Shown here piece after piece: positions 32,201 through 44,188 of a stretch of 64,000 bases of DNA; the stretch's first letter is position 1; each line of letters begins with the position of its first letter. Under the pieces are notes generated by a model that saw only the letters and a list, made by a program, of their open reading frames with translations, did not search any database and was not told the origin of the DNA. Position numbers and translations under genes: made by a program. The DNA is taken from the NCBI GenBank assembly GCA_033064195.1, contig JARBJD010000324.1, positions 16,194 through 80,193 on the forward strand, read 5' to 3'. The stretch is from Blattamonas nauphoetae (taxonomy: Eukaryota > Preaxostyla > Oxymonadida).

Positions 32201-33327
32201 TTCTCATGGTGTACCGAGTGTATCCACTTATCAGCAACTATTTTGATTCAAACTACACACCTACACAACTATAATGAGAAAGAAGTGGTGAAATTGTAAA
32301 TATCTTTGCCAATACTCCATTTGGACGCAGTGGAAAACACAAACCAAAATCTCCGAAATAAAAGTGATTCAATGCAAACAACAATTAAAACTGAAGAAGT
32401 ATGGCACTCTCAGCAAAACAAACAAGAAACAAACAAAAGAGCTTTCTCTTACGTCTTGTTGATGCTGTGGCCCACACCCACTTGGGCGATTCTCTTTGAA
32501 AGGTCGCAAAACACTATGGTGCGTCCCAAAAAATCATTTTTTGCACAATTACCGTTCATCTGTTTAGTCGACAGAAAAAGAGTGAATTACTGGATTTCAA
32601 GTAGGATCGCGTTCGATAAAGCCATTTTTTGATCCGGACACTTTTGCACACTTTTTATCACAGAACAAGTTGAAAAATGGAGAAATGATGTAAAACAACG
32701 TAAAAACCCTATTCTGTGTGAGAGAACCAATACAAATACATCTATTGAAGAAAAAGACGTGAAAAGTGCGGATCGGAAGATTCGACAAGATTGATGAATT
32801 TAGACTTAAGAATTGGAGAGACATATCCAATTAAGGTGGTTTGAGATATAAAGTGAAGGGAAATTGAGATTGATCTGAATTAGAGGACAAGGAGGACGAT
32901 CAACAAGTCCGTGTCAGTTTGTGATCTATAAGATGAGAAATTCATGACAAAAGATACATGATCGAGTGAAAACAGGAGAAAGCATCAGATAGGTGAACAG
33001 GCCAGATTGTTTTCTGCCTGTTAGACACGATCCGTCTCACCTGAAAAAAGTGCTGAGTGTCTGTCAATGTGAACGAAATAAATGACACAAACCAAAAGAA
33101 TCGCATGCAATACACGGTATAAGGTCGGTTCAATCATCGATCTGACCGATTAAAGTTGTTTGATGGAGAATGAGTCACCTGATCTTTGAATTTGTAGAAA
33201 AGTGAGTGAAAATGAAAAAAAGAGATAATATAAACCTTCAAGATGGAGATTTTGATTGTTCCTGGGAGATGAATAGCTTTCTCAACGATCTTTCAAATGT
33301 TGACGGAGTTGTAACGCACGCGTCCTT
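32201..33327. other. Intergenic, nothing recognised
   Basis: AT-rich spacer between two convergent surface genes. No supported frame, repeat or RNA gene is seen. Confidence 0.5.
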
Positions 33328-35142
33328 TCATTCAGAATCGCCCACTTGATCTGACGGCAGATCAGGATATTGCGGCATTTGGGTTTGCTCATCAACAGGC
33401 TGTGTGTAGAGAGATTGTTGGGGAAGTTGTTGAGAATTGAATTGGGTCTGAGGAGCGTTCTGGCTCGGCAGGAGCGGTTGGGAAGGATCGACCTGCTGCG
33501 GCTGTGAGGAGGTGGTTTGTGGCGGTGGGGAGATGTTGATGGGCTGCTGGTCTTCAATGTGTTGGTATTCGGCGTGCTTTCTCTTCCGCCCGCATCCACA
33601 CGCAACGCAACACCCACAGTGGTGACAGAGGCAGGGGATGAGGATGCAGAGTGCGAGGGCGATACTGCCACACACACCTGCAATGATACATATCAGTCTG
33701 GTAACGAGACGACCGGAATCCGACCATTCAGTGCTGATGTCGAACGGGTGGAACCAAACTCCATATCCAATCACGGTGCTTGTACACTTCACGAAATCAG
33801 CCTTCCGCACGTGATATGTCGTCGAGTTCTCGTAGGAGAACAGCACATCGTGTCCATTGCCCTTGCTCGCCTCACACTTGGTGAAATCGTATTTCTCGAT
33901 AGTAACGTCCGTATTGTCTGCTTTATCCACAAACACAGCTCCTCCATTCTCGATTGCTCCACAGCTGGTGAACCTTCCAAAAGAAATGAAGATTTCGTCG
34001 GCGTTGGACACAAACAGCGCTCCCCCATTCTCTTCTGCTTTCGAGTTGAGCATATCCACTACCTTGAATGTCAGCTTCTCCACCACTCCACCAACGTACA
34101 TGAACCCTCCACATTTCCCCGCTGACATGTTCTTACTCCTAACCCACTGAATGTCCAGCGTCGTGTAGCCAGACACATACACCCATCCTCCACTCCCATT
34201 CGGTGCTGAAGAGTCGTAAGCATATGCATTATCGATCAGGAGCGAGCTCCGATTGTGGGGAAGGTAGAGGAACCCTCCGTTCGGCCATATTTCTGTGGTC
34301 GTCGTGAATCTTGTTGTGACCGTCTTAACGAACACTTCCGATTTTGGAGCGAAGGCCACGTTGTTAGAATGTCGAATGGCATTTGCACTGTCTTCAATCA
34401 CTACTTCATACAGGTCCAGTTTCGATGCCTGGATCCCAAACACCAGTGCCCCACTCAGCGCACCGTCCACGTTCGATATTGTCGCTTGACTAAACATAAC
34501 GTCTCGATCACGTGTCCCTTCAATCGCCCCATCTGGGAGAGGGTCGACATTTGTGCATTTGATCTCGCTGAACGACGTGTTTCGCACATGCACTCGTTGC
34601 ACGTCTGCGCCTGCCAGAAGCGGTCGCTGAGAGAGTAGCTTGAACCGAGTGAACGAGCAGTGCTGCACGTAGAGGGAGAGGGCTGCTTCATTGTCTCCAG
34701 GAGCAGCTTGGATGAGTGAATACACGAAATCCACTTCGGTGAACGTCATGTTCCGCACAAACAGCTGGCTGCTAATTCCTTCCAGAATCGGATATTCCAT
34801 TTCTATAGTCTCAAATTTGCATGCCGTCATATTCAATTCGGAGAACTTGGACTTCGCGAACACGGCAAGTTGTGGCGGTTTAATGCAGATCGAGAGTAGT
34901 GTGAGTGATGAGTTCTCCAGATCAAATGTACCCTCGCTAAAACCTCGCATATCCAGTGTCACTGTGTCAACATTTCCAATGAATGTCAAGTTTCGACCTT
35001 TCAAGTGCAGATCGCGAGCAAAGTATTCCCCGTCCTTCAGCTTGATCTCTGATACATCATCCGCATACTCCTTCATCACATCCAGGAGGTCGATCCGATC
35101 CGAATGGATTCGGGCAAAAGTAACGATGAGAGAAAGGAACAT
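33328..35142 (-). CDS. Right-handed beta-helix type I membrane protein, complete
   Basis: An unbroken 604-residue frame from ATG 35,142. It starts with a signal peptide (MFLSLIVTFARIHS). Roughly residues 20-470 are beta-helix rungs (LHLKGRNLTFIGNVDTVTLD, SGGWVYVSGYTTLDI, GGFMYVGGVVEKLTF, NGGALFVSNADEIFI, NGGAVFVDKAD). A single transmembrane segment follows (LICIIAGVCGSIALALCILI), then a Cys-rich juxtamembrane CLCHHCGCCVACGCGRKRK stretch and a Gln/Pro-rich cytoplasmic tail. The fold belongs to the pectin-lyase-like superfamily. There are no carbohydrate-active catalytic residues I can point to, so adhesion or surface coat is more likely than enzymatic activity. The cysteine cluster after the membrane may be palmitoylated. 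It is the only intact member of this type in the window. Confidence 0.8.
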   Translation of the reverse strand: MFLSLIVTFARIHSDRIDLLDVMKEYADDVSEIKLKDGEYFARDLHLKGRNLTFIGNVDTVTLDMRGFSEGTFDLENSSLTLLSICIKPPQLAVFAKSKFSELNMTACKFETIEMEYPILEGISSQLFVRNMTFTEVDFVYSLIQAAPGDNEAALSLYVQHCSFTRFKLLSQRPLLAGADVQRVHVRNTSFSEIKCTNVDPLPDGAIEGTRDRDVMFSQATISNVDGALSGALVFGIQASKLDLYEVVIEDSANAIRHSNNVAFAPKSEVFVKTVTTRFTTTTEIWPNGGFLYLPHNRSSLLIDNAYAYDSSAPNGSGGWVYVSGYTTLDIQWVRSKNMSAGKCGGFMYVGGVVEKLTFKVVDMLNSKAEENGGALFVSNADEIFISFGRFTSCGAIENGGAVFVDKADNTDVTIEKYDFTKCEASKGNGHDVLFSYENSTTYHVRKADFVKCTSTVIGYGVWFHPFDISTEWSDSGRLVTRLICIIAGVCGSIALALCILIPCLCHHCGCCVACGCGRKRKHAEYQHIEDQQPINISPPPQTTSSQPQQVDPSQPLLPSQNAPQTQFNSQQLPQQSLYTQPVDEQTQMPQYPDLPSDQVGDSE

Positions 35143-35505
35143 TTTATAGATATATTCTTATAGTGGGTTGAGATCTAAATTGCAATTGGTTTCTCTCAGA
35201 ATCAATGTTTCCAACTCAGACGCAATCAACCATTTCAAACCCTGGATACACTGGTAACACCTCTGATGGACTAGTTTGGGCCTTCGTTATCGCCTTTCAA
35301 TCGTTCCACGAGACTTTTCCTCGTGATCCATTCTCGTTCATTTTACCATGTCATCCAACCCTCTTTTAAATATTGCGTGAGGATGAAATCCAGACAAGGT
35401 TTCCTGCTCCATCGTGCCTTATTCAAGTTCCTGACCCACTGGTCTGATTATTATGTAATGGGCTGGAACAGTGAGTGTTCCGCCGGGATGTATGATCCAT
35501 TTTTA

Positions 35506-35578
35506 GATAGGCTTGTCTGACCGGCCAAAAGTGCCGGTCAGTGTCAGTCTGCAATTCCTCAAAGGGTCAGATCTCAAC
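35506..35578. repeat. Solitary end of the hAT-like element family
   Basis: The order CTGACCGG, GCCGGTCAGTGTCAGT, AAGGGTCAGATCTCA is the same as in the left terminus of the element at 2,557-2,650. No matching inverse end is seen nearby, so this looks like a relic. Confidence 0.5.
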
Positions 35579-35744
35579 AGGTTCGACAATTGCTTCCTAT
35601 GAATGAGAAATTGACCAGGAAACTGATATTCATGTTCTGGTGTGCTAATTGAAACGTGAAAAATAGATGATGAAATGTTGCTGCATTCATTCGTTATAAT
35701 CATGAAAAATACAACTCTAAACGATAAGAAAAATGTATTCGTCC

Positions 35745-35975
35745 TTAATCGCTCACAGGCGGAACCTGTTCTGATGCATAAAGAATCTGGATGAACTCTT
35801 CGCTCCTCAACCGAGCTGTGTCACTTCCATTCCACCCCCTCGGCCCTCCATCGACAACAGTATCAACGGTCCTTTTCAGAGCTGTACGAAACATGCTCTG
35901 AAGTCGTGCAAGGTGGGGTTGAGTCGCGATCTCGGCCAGTGCCGCGAGCACGAAGAGACTGCTTTCGTTGCTCAT
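35745..35975 (-). CDS. Possible 3' exon of an unknown host gene
   Basis: A 76-codon frame (ESSLFVLAALAEIATQPHLARLQ ..., ending EQVPPVSD) with much higher GC than its surroundings and helical composition. A polypyrimidine stretch ending CCCCCAG lies directly before its ATG, so it may be an internal acceptor and the gene may continue upstream towards 36.2 kb. No relatives recognised. It could also be a short independent gene. Confidence 0.3.
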   Translation of the reverse strand: MSNESSLFVLAALAEIATQPHLARLQSMFRTALKRTVDTVVDGGPRGWNGSDTARLRSEEFIQILYASEQVPPVSD

Positions 35976-37105
35976 GAACTGGGGGAACTATGTGGAATAG
36001 GAAGCAAGAAAAGTTCGAAATGATGATGAAGATGTGTGTTGTGACGGAAGAGAGGCTGATGTCGTGATCATCAGGCATACAACGGTGGAGGAGATGTGGT
36101 GGGTCATTAGCGATGACAAATGCGTGACGAACGATATCACATAAGAAGTATGCAGAGATTGACTGTATGGAAAACGAGAGACAATAGAGGATGAGAAAAG
36201 AACACAATAAAGAGAAAATTAAGGATGAGATGTTGGCTCAACAAGAATGCAAACTTCGACCCTGTACAATACATTGCATTCAGGTCCATGACCAAATAAT
36301 AAGTGTTTGGTTGCTTTGGATGTTCCGAGATCCGCTGCATCTAATTGTTGACAAGTTTGCGAGCCTCGCCGCCACGGCATCCTCACCAGATCCGCTGCAG
36401 CATCTGATAGAACGGATAGACTTAACAGTGTGATTCCCCGACAGGACTCGTGGAGATCAATTGCTCAGAAATACTGAGGGGCTTGAATTCCCACAGTATA
36501 CGAGGAAGAGTTAGGTTCACAAAAGAGAAACAGCCCCTAAATGTGGTGGTGAAGGCCGGGGGAGTCTGTAGAGAGATTCACGACTCGAGGGATGAATCGG
36601 AGTCCGTGCTTAACACAACACAATCGATTGAACAACAGTGAGCTTGTGCATGCAATGGAAAGCGAGGCTGATATTTCGGAAGGTGACATGTATTGTAAAT
36701 GATGGTAGAGGTTCTGAGCCAGAGATAAGATAGATCAGACGTGGAAAGAACAAGGACATACATTTGCTGAATCAACTGGCGGTGTTGTAGTGTGGAGGTT
36801 CACTCAACGAATGTTGGACTTGTCGTGAAAATGTTATCAGTGAGAGAGGAAACATTAGACCCAACCCGAGTTTTATGGGTAATCTCGAGAAAAATGAAAC
36901 AATTGAGTAAGACTGTGGACACTCGAGTAATTCATGGATAACTCGAGATAACTCTTGAAAACCGAGTTGCACACGTTCACAACCGAATTGACCCATTTCA
37001 CTCGAGTTCCTTCCCATAACTGTTTTTTGAGAAAAAAATAACATCTGAAAAAGTTGATATTATCACTTCTTTTCAACTGATTTCTGCTCATATTAGGTGA
37101 AAAAT
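35976..37105. other. Intergenic, nothing firm
   Basis: Several short frames (for example around 36,320-36,430 on the plus strand, FRDPLHLIVDKFASLAA) could be exon fragments, but nothing ties them together. A set of CTCGAG-centred repeats lies at 36,860-37,010. Confidence 0.35.
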
Positions 37106-37547
37106 ATGGATAGTCAAGATTTGATGGACGAAAATGTGACACCGTCACCACAACATTCACAGATCATTCTCAAACCTGGAACTCCACAATCACCATTCCA
37201 GTGTGAGATTTTATTGTGATGTTTTGTTCTTTCTCTTTTTAAGATTACGACCTTCAGCGGGAAGTTTCATTGGATTCCCGTCCCCAAGTTTCACCATCAG
37301 TTCTCCCTTCACATCACAAAGCTCATTGACTGATTCGAGATCACTTTTTTCGACACCTCAATCTTCACAATCGTCACGATCATCTATTGATATTCGGTCA
37401 GCTTCGCCCACTATCAGGCCTCAAAAGCGAGAATCTTCGACTTCCATTGCGTCTCTTGGTGAACTCAAAAACAAACAAAGACAAGTCTTTCTGTCAGCAA
37501 AACCAGTTGTGCCAATTCCAGAAACTGGAGGAATCATAGTAGTATAG
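37106..37547 (+). CDS. Small two-exon Ser/Pro-rich protein
   Basis: Exon 1 runs from ATG 37,106 (MDSQDLMDENVTPSPQHSQ) to 37,200. A 43-nt intron with GTGTGAG and TTTTTAAG ends occupies 37,201-37,243. Exon 2 runs from 37,244 to the TAG at 37,547. Splicing gives one frame of 132 residues; the alternative donor 2 nt later runs into a stop. The protein is mostly Ser, Pro and Thr, with a more structured end (LGELKNKQRQVFLSAKPVVP). No domain known. It has no signal peptide and is likely cytosolic or nuclear. The low-complexity sequence resembles regulatory tails of kinase substrates, but that is only a resemblance. Confidence 0.5.
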
Positions 37548-38235
37548 TAGACGATTTGGGAACCAGATTGAAATAGTCGTTGAAATCAGAAACGAAAAGT
37601 CAATTCCGATTGACCATTTCTAAATCTTGTATTAAAAGGAATTTAGGCCATTTCAATGATGCCAATATTTGACCTAAATTCCAGAAATATGTTCAATATT
37701 TCGACCTCATTTTAAGCGTCAATTTTGAAGCAAATTTTTGTCATATTCCAAAAATGTTGTCACTTTTTTCGATGTTTTTTCACTTTTGAACTTGAACACA
37801 GTGAATCCAACTTGAGAACCACTTTGAAAAAAATCGAAAAAAATTCTAAAATGTCGAGGACGATGTGGGTCGTCGATCAAAACAATCCTGATGAAAATCG
37901 GTTGAGAATTCGTGGAGCTAGGTACCGAACTGTGGTCGAAAAAGTGATGAAAAAGTCGATTTTCAGAACTTGCTTAAAACTGCTGCTATATGGCTCAAAT
38001 ACACCTCAAACACCTTCTAAAATTACAAAATCGATTTCAGAAGGTGAAATTCGCGATAAAAAACACTTTTGGGATTTTTGGTTAGGGTATTCCACAAAAC
38101 CCCTCAAATCCACAAAACTCAAATGTCCTGAAAAAAGTGAAAGATAATCGAAATAGAAGTAGGTGAGGACCCGAACTTGGGTGCGCGTTTCGATCCTGGA
38201 GGAGTTGGAGCCCATTCTTTATTTCGAACCCATAA
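37548..38235. other. Intergenic with an inverted-repeat segment
   Basis: Contains 38,080-38,150 (CAAATCCACAAAACTCAAAT), which recurs inverted at about 43,280-43,345. No supported gene. Confidence 0.45.
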
Positions 38236-38584
38236 TAGACCCTCCACAAAACCGGCTAAAATATACAAAACCGGTTTTATTCATTATAAGGTCATTTTTC
38301 ACAATGTAATGCAAGAATTGTACTTTAATATCTCTTAGAAACATGGTAACAGTAGTTTGATAAGAGAGAATATCATCAAAAGCTCAAAAAAAACATGAGA
38401 AGGTTTCCAAATAATGGGAAAAATGCCTTCTTTTCGTCACTTCTCGGTTTTTGAAAAAGCATTAGTTCTTCTTGAAATGGTGTACTACGTGACGGGTTAA
38501 GAGATTATGGCGAAATTGTGGATGAAACGTCTTATTTTGATTTTAGCCGGTTTAATAAATAAAACCGGTTTTGTGGAGGGTCTA
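38236..38584. mobile_element. 349-bp MITE, Harbinger-like
   Basis: Terminal inverted repeats TAGACCCTCCACAAAACCGG (20 bp, perfect) are flanked by a 3-bp direct repeat TAA at 38,233-38,235 and 38,585-38,587. Further inverted similarity continues inside (CCGGCTAAAAT and AAACCGGTTTTAT, in swapped order at the two ends). A TAA/TTA 3-bp duplication with short terminal inverted repeats is typical of PIF/Harbinger MITEs. It has no coding capacity. Confidence 0.8.
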
Positions 38585-38587
38585 TAA

Positions 38588-39102
38588 TCAGATCAACATG
38601 TCGCCTGGACTCAGAGATTGGAATTTTCTCCATAATTTTCATCATTGAAGATGATCCAAGATGTGATTCTGCCCAGAAGGCAACTGTTCACACGTGGTGG
38701 AACTTCTGTCAGTTTTGGCTTGATCGCTTCCTCGGAACGTTGAAACCAAGTATATTTCATATATTTGTTCATTAATACATAAGTCATCGACTTTTCCCGA
38801 TTAATTTAATTCATTTCGATCAATCAGATGTCTGATTCTCAGAATCCATCTTGTGAGGATCTCGACACAGTTCTCTGCTAAAGGCTCGACAGCGGATAAA
38901 GATCGAACTCATGATTGGATTTATGCAACCTGATCATCAGACAACAGTCCTCAATGCGGAAAAAGCAAAGAACTCTGTGATAGAGAATCAACACAACATC
39001 TCAATTCGGTGTCGAATTCCTTGGTGAGAATCGCAGAATCAAACTAGAGCTGACAGAGATAAATCAGAGAGAGGCATACAGGGAGGGTCGTGAGGAAGGA
39101 GG
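38588..39102. other. Intergenic, nothing recognised
   Basis: Sequence between the MITE and the broken gene at 39.1 kb. No supported feature. Confidence 0.45.
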
Positions 39103-42100
39103 ATGGGTGAGGGAGGTGGGTGGAATCGACCTCAGACATTCCCATCCAGTACTTCCATTCCCCCATCATCCACAGAATGTTCGCAACGAATGGCCAGTTC
39201 TCCAACAATCTCGGCCGTTCTTCACCATTCTCTTTGATCCCGTCTTCACTCTCGCTCTCCCTGCCGACATTCAGCTTCTCTCACACGTCCGCCACGCCAC
39301 TCTGCGCTGTCTTCTCTTCGACATCATCCAACTTGTCGTTCTGATCGATGGTCGCTTCGAAGATGTTGCCAATCTGACTAGCTACGCTGTCTCTCTCCTC
39401 CATTCGTCGTCCTCGCGTGGTGTTGATCTGAACAACCAGAGTCAGCAATGGATCAACAACCTCCACACGGCTGATGGGACGCCTCTTCATATGCCGATGA
39501 TCCAGAGCCTTGATCCTCTCACTCACTCCCACTATCTAAATGACTCTCTCGTTGTCTTCTATCTTCTTGCCCAACAATCACTCGATCCGTCGCGAGCCCA
39601 CTTCCACCAAGAGATTCTCAACACTACTCTCCAGACACTCCTCGTCCATTCTTTCAACGAACCGAATCTGTTCGAGCACATGCCACTTTTGGAGAACACG
39701 ACAGCGTTTCTGGATAAGGAGTGTGGGATGGTGATGAAAAGAGAGGTGGAAGAGTCGCTGTACATTGTTGGACGGATTGTGAGTGAGATGGTGATGGGTG
39801 TGATGAAGCAGATGAAGACTCAGCCGTTCTCCCTTCCTTTCAGCTTCTATCCTTACGTCTCTGACATCCAGCGAGTAAAGCTCATCGAAGAACACTCCTT
39901 CCCTCTCACAATCCCTCCCCACTTCGGCTCCCTCTCATCACACTCATTCTTCTCGCTCTCATCCTCCAAACCGACAGTCCAAACAGGAACAATGCGACGA
40001 AAGCAGAAGGTCGCTCAGCATCTCCTCCATCTGGATGAAAACCACATGCTCCGGATGCGTGAGGAGGGTGTGTCGAGGGTTGATTCGAGAGCTCTTCCGC
40101 GTCTGTTTGAATCGCTGAGCATCCATGGGTCCCGCAAACCAACACACACTGGAGCTTCAAAGATCGGAACAGGGCGAACGATTTCAACACTCAATTCGTC
40201 GCAATTGTGGTGCTGTTCGGGCTAGGAGTTCTAGAGCATCTGGAGATGAAAGATTGGATCACACAGACGTGCTTTCAGATGATGTCGTTCGTCACTCTGC
40301 CGTGCACCCACCCCCTCTACACCACATCGGAAAGCATGACATGGTCCCGACGGAAGGAATCACAACACGCACTCCAACAGGCCATCCCGCGAAGGAGCTG
40401 AATCTCGCTCGACGCATCTTCGGAAGCAGCGAGAAATCAACCACGCCAGCCGCATCGTCAGCCTCTCTCGTCAGCAAGTTCCCGACATCAAAGGTTCTGC
40501 TTGAGACCGCTCTGTGAATCCAGCCAACATTCGCCGTTCGGACCGCTGCAGACGTCATCATCGTCTGATCTCCGCTCACCTCGTCACACTCAGCCCTCTC
40601 GAATTGTGAACCAACTCCCTCCTGCTGTTCAGCGGAACCTGATCATGTCAGATTTTGAACATCATGGTTTATCGGTATCCAAGCATTCCACGGCTTCTCT
40701 CTCCCATCTTCGCAGTCGCTCCAGAACAATCTCGTCTCCCACTCTCTCTCGCCACTCCACACAATCCTCACTCGACACCCTTCGCAGCGATCCACATCAA
40801 CCACCACTCGTTCAGTGTCTCCACGCAGAAGGACAGGCCAATCTGGAGAAAGTGTTGATGAACATGTCGCCAGATCTCTTCACATCACGCGGCCTTCTTT
40901 TGTCTTGCGAGGGAGAAGCCAACGCGTGGAAGAACGGACTTGAACAGCTTCTCCAACCGTCTTTCGACGCCTTCGGTCTTCTCGCTCTCGTCCACAACAA
41001 CGACATTCTGTTTGGGGAGTGTCTGTGCCATCTGCAAGGAGAGACTTTTGAAATCCTGCTGAAATGGACAACACAACGCTTTGATTCATTCAAAGTCATT
41101 CGATTCGAACAGATGCAGAACAAGGCTCAGCAAACAAAGAGTTTGGAGAATCGGAAGAAGAAGATCACTTCTGTGTTTGGTGTCGGCGGAGTCCAGCGAT
41201 TCATCATGAACGGACGACTCCAACTCCACTCATCCAGACTCCACGCTCTTTGGCTTGCGGAAGACCTCCAAATCCACCGCATCGGACACGCGGAATGGAC
41301 CCAATCACTCTGATCGAGCTCCAATCCGGAATGACGATCCAACAGGGACCAACACAAACCATCGAACGGATGTTGAACGCTCTGATTGTTGCGAGTTATC
41401 TGAGCGACACCGACATCCGGCCTCAGCAGCATCATGACACAAAATTCTCAGACGGCCGAGCCGACATCAACGTGTTACCATATTTTCCATTCGCAGATTG
41501 CACAACTCGGATTTAGAGATACCCCACGTGCATAGGAGCACGGCGGCCGTCGCGTCTCGATTGAGACGTCACTGATTCTGGCGTCGGCGACGATGCTGGT
41601 CGATGGGGAGACGATGACTTGCACTCATCTGTTACTTGTTCCGCTGCTTCATCCGCTTGGGCTGTCGGCAGACCAGGACACACAACTTCTTCATTTTCAG
41701 AATCTCCCCAATCCACTACTGATCTAACACGGAATAATACTCTTCCCTCCCTCCGCACACTCAATCACTCTGACGCTCCCCTCTTCCTCGTTCAGAGTAC
41801 ATGTTGACACTCCCGCCACTGCCCTCATCTCCACAGTCCTCTCCCTTCTCCACGTACTGAAGGTGACGCGACAGCTTGTCGATCACGAGCTGAACAACGA
41901 GCTGCTTTTCTGTAATGAACCCCGTCGCACACAACGCATTCACTGAGTCTCATCTTCTGAACGTTTCCTTATCAGTTCTCCTTCAGAATCTGCTCTTAGG
42001 AAATGGAAAGCCAACGACACATCGTCTCGCTGATACCTGCAACATGTTGCTGTCGAGAGAGAAGGGGCGGGAGAAAGGAGTGACACTGACCACAGATTTA

Positions 42101-42388
42101 GACATGATCGCGCTGTTTGTCGTCAATCTGCTGGCAAAGATGGACTTCCTAGTCATCTCGCCTGGATTGATCCTCCTTTTGACATTGACGCTTTGGAAGA
42201 GCGTGTACAGAATCTCCAAAATGAATGAGATGGAACGAGAGGAGGCCGACGAGGACGAGGAAGCGGCTGGGATTATGTCGCTAGCTCTGTTGAAAGATGG
42301 GATCAGTGTGTTCCTTCCATATTTGGAGGACCTGGCTTACCAACACCATTCGACAAACACTCACCACGTTTCATGTGTTTTTGTGTGA
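39103..42388 (+). pseudogene. Large unidentified helical host gene, in several frames
   Basis: Consecutive plus-strand frames carry GC-rich coding-type sequence: 39,107-40,225 (LRCLLFDIIQLVVLIDGRFED, HFHQEILNTTLQTLLVHSF), 40,125-40,517 (Arg/Ser-rich), 40,501-41,313 (LLSCEGEANAWKNGLEQLL, FGLLALVHNNDILFGECL), 41,250-41,516 (TLIELQSGMTIQQGPTQTIE) and, after more breaks, 41,800-42,388 (TALISTVLSLLHVLKVTRQL, LAKMDFLVISPGLILLLTL). Neighbouring frames overlap rather than being separated by intron-like gaps, which points to single-base indels rather than splicing. A single original protein of about 1,000 residues, leucine-rich and helical, is likely. I do not recognise the family. Either a decaying gene or an assembly with uncorrected indels. 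Confidence 0.5.
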
Positions 42389-43270
42389 CATGAGCCGACT
42401 CAATGAGGCCATCCTGTGACAACTGAGTCTTTCATTGATGAGAAAGGCAGAAAGGGAATAAAGGGTCACAGACATTTGAGGAAATATCACAAGGATCAAA
42501 AAAAAAGATATCCCCCACAGACTGCAAGTTTATCACGCCTCTCACCTCTATGTTTGTTCTTCGTCATCTGTTCATTGTCACAACTCTCTCCTTTTCAGCT
42601 TCATCTCACAAACGAACCCCGCTCGACAACCAGAAACAGATGATCCGTTGACAACTAAGTCGGTCTGATTATTCTTTATCTTCTCAATAATAATTCGTTC
42701 TCCATCGCCAATATTTTAGATAGTTCGGTGTCTAGACTGGAAATCGATCACATCATGCTTTTCATCAATGAAAGTCGTGATCATGTTCTCAGGGGGTTTG
42801 GGTTATCATCTTTTCATTCGTATCTTATATTCAGACACTTTATTGAATGAATACACTGACGAATGATACATGCCGATCTTCTCAGTGAATGAGACGGAAA
42901 ATTCCACTGTGATCCAAGGAGCCGATCAACTGCCTGGGATGCAGATTTTTCTCAAGACAGAACTGGAAGAAACACCTTCATACGGAGTTGAACCAATTTC
43001 ATAGCCAGATCCATCGTATCATAGATGGAGGAACCGTTTGGACGACCAGTGGAGATCAGCATAATTTCACCATTTTTTCATTTCACTTTGTTTCCATTGC
43101 CTATTTTTTCTCATGGAATGGGTGATAATTGATGGGGAATTGAATCATTTACGAAAGAGTTCTTCAGAGGTTACCCATATTTAACAGAAATATGTTGATC
43201 AACACATAAAGATTCACCTTCATCTCCTCCCACAGTGAAACGCGCAAGCTATGAATCCGAGGGTGGATAG
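42389..43270. other. Intergenic, nothing recognised
   Basis: No conserved frame; low-complexity AT-rich DNA. Confidence 0.45.
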
Positions 43271-43274
43271 CTCT

Positions 43275-43345
43275 TCACCTAATCTTTCGTTTTTTTCTGG
43301 ACATTTGAGTTTTGTGGATTTGAGGGGTTTATTGGCATACCCTTA
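43275..43345. repeat. Inverted partner of 38,080-38,150
   Basis: GGACATTTGAGTTTTGTGGA followed by TTTGAGGGG is the reverse complement of the segment at 38.1 kb. The pair brackets the MITE and the broken helical gene and is about 5.1 kb apart. Confidence 0.55.
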
Positions 43346-43370
43346 GATCAAGGCCGGATCGGGATTTTTC

Positions 43371-44185
43371 TTGATCAACCCACATTCCATTTTTCGAGTT
43401 TCTCCGATTTTTAAAAAAAATGTATGCGCTTTCAGCACTTCACTTTTTAGGATCACTTTTGCCTCCTATTTGCGTTTTTACACTTCATTTCGCTCGGAGT
43501 CGCCTTTTGGTGACACTTTTCAACCTCACTTTTTCACCTCATCTTTCACCACTTTTTTCGTCAGTTTTCGTTTTTTACGTTAGATTTTTCAAAATCTTCA
43601 CATTTGCGTCCTTCCGACGCTTTTCCTAGGTTCCCGATCACCTCACCTTCATAGTCGTCTTTTTTTGAACGCACCTTTTTTGCACCACATTTTCACCAAC
43701 TTTTCACTCATATCGATTTTTGCCCCGATTTTCTCACATCACATCTTCTTTCTCACCTTTCGAGGAGGGAGTACTGAATTTTCGCGACACTTTTGACGAC
43801 TAGTTTTTTCATAATGTTGGTTTTATGTGTTTTTCCATCATTCCGTTTGTTTAAGCTTAAACAACTTCAACACCTTTCATCTCTCATTTCACTTTCCACG
43901 TTTCACATTTCAGGTATTCAACTCTCCTCTTCATTCCCCCTCATTTTACAACCCATTTTTCAGTCATTCACACTTCACGAGCACATCACAATACTTCATT
44001 TTTCGTCGACTTTTTCTCTGAATTAGACCAAATGAAGGTGAATGAAGCTAAAATGAAGTGGGCAAGTATGATAGTGAATGGTGAAATGGAAATAGTGAAA
44101 ATGGTGGGAAAGTATTGAGTTTGATGAACATCTTCATCTAAATTTCACAAAACTAGAGTACTAAAATGTAAATGAAGTGAGAAGG
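43371..44185. other. T-rich low-complexity region
   Basis: Dense TTTTTC / CACTTTTTC / TTTCACC runs. Open frames here are products of composition (Phe/Ser/Leu only) and are not supported as genes. Confidence 0.5.
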
Positions 44186-44188
44186 AAA

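Noticed and set aside
43371..44026. Phe/Ser-rich plus-strand frames
   Set aside because: Pure consequence of T-rich low-complexity DNA; no conserved pattern.
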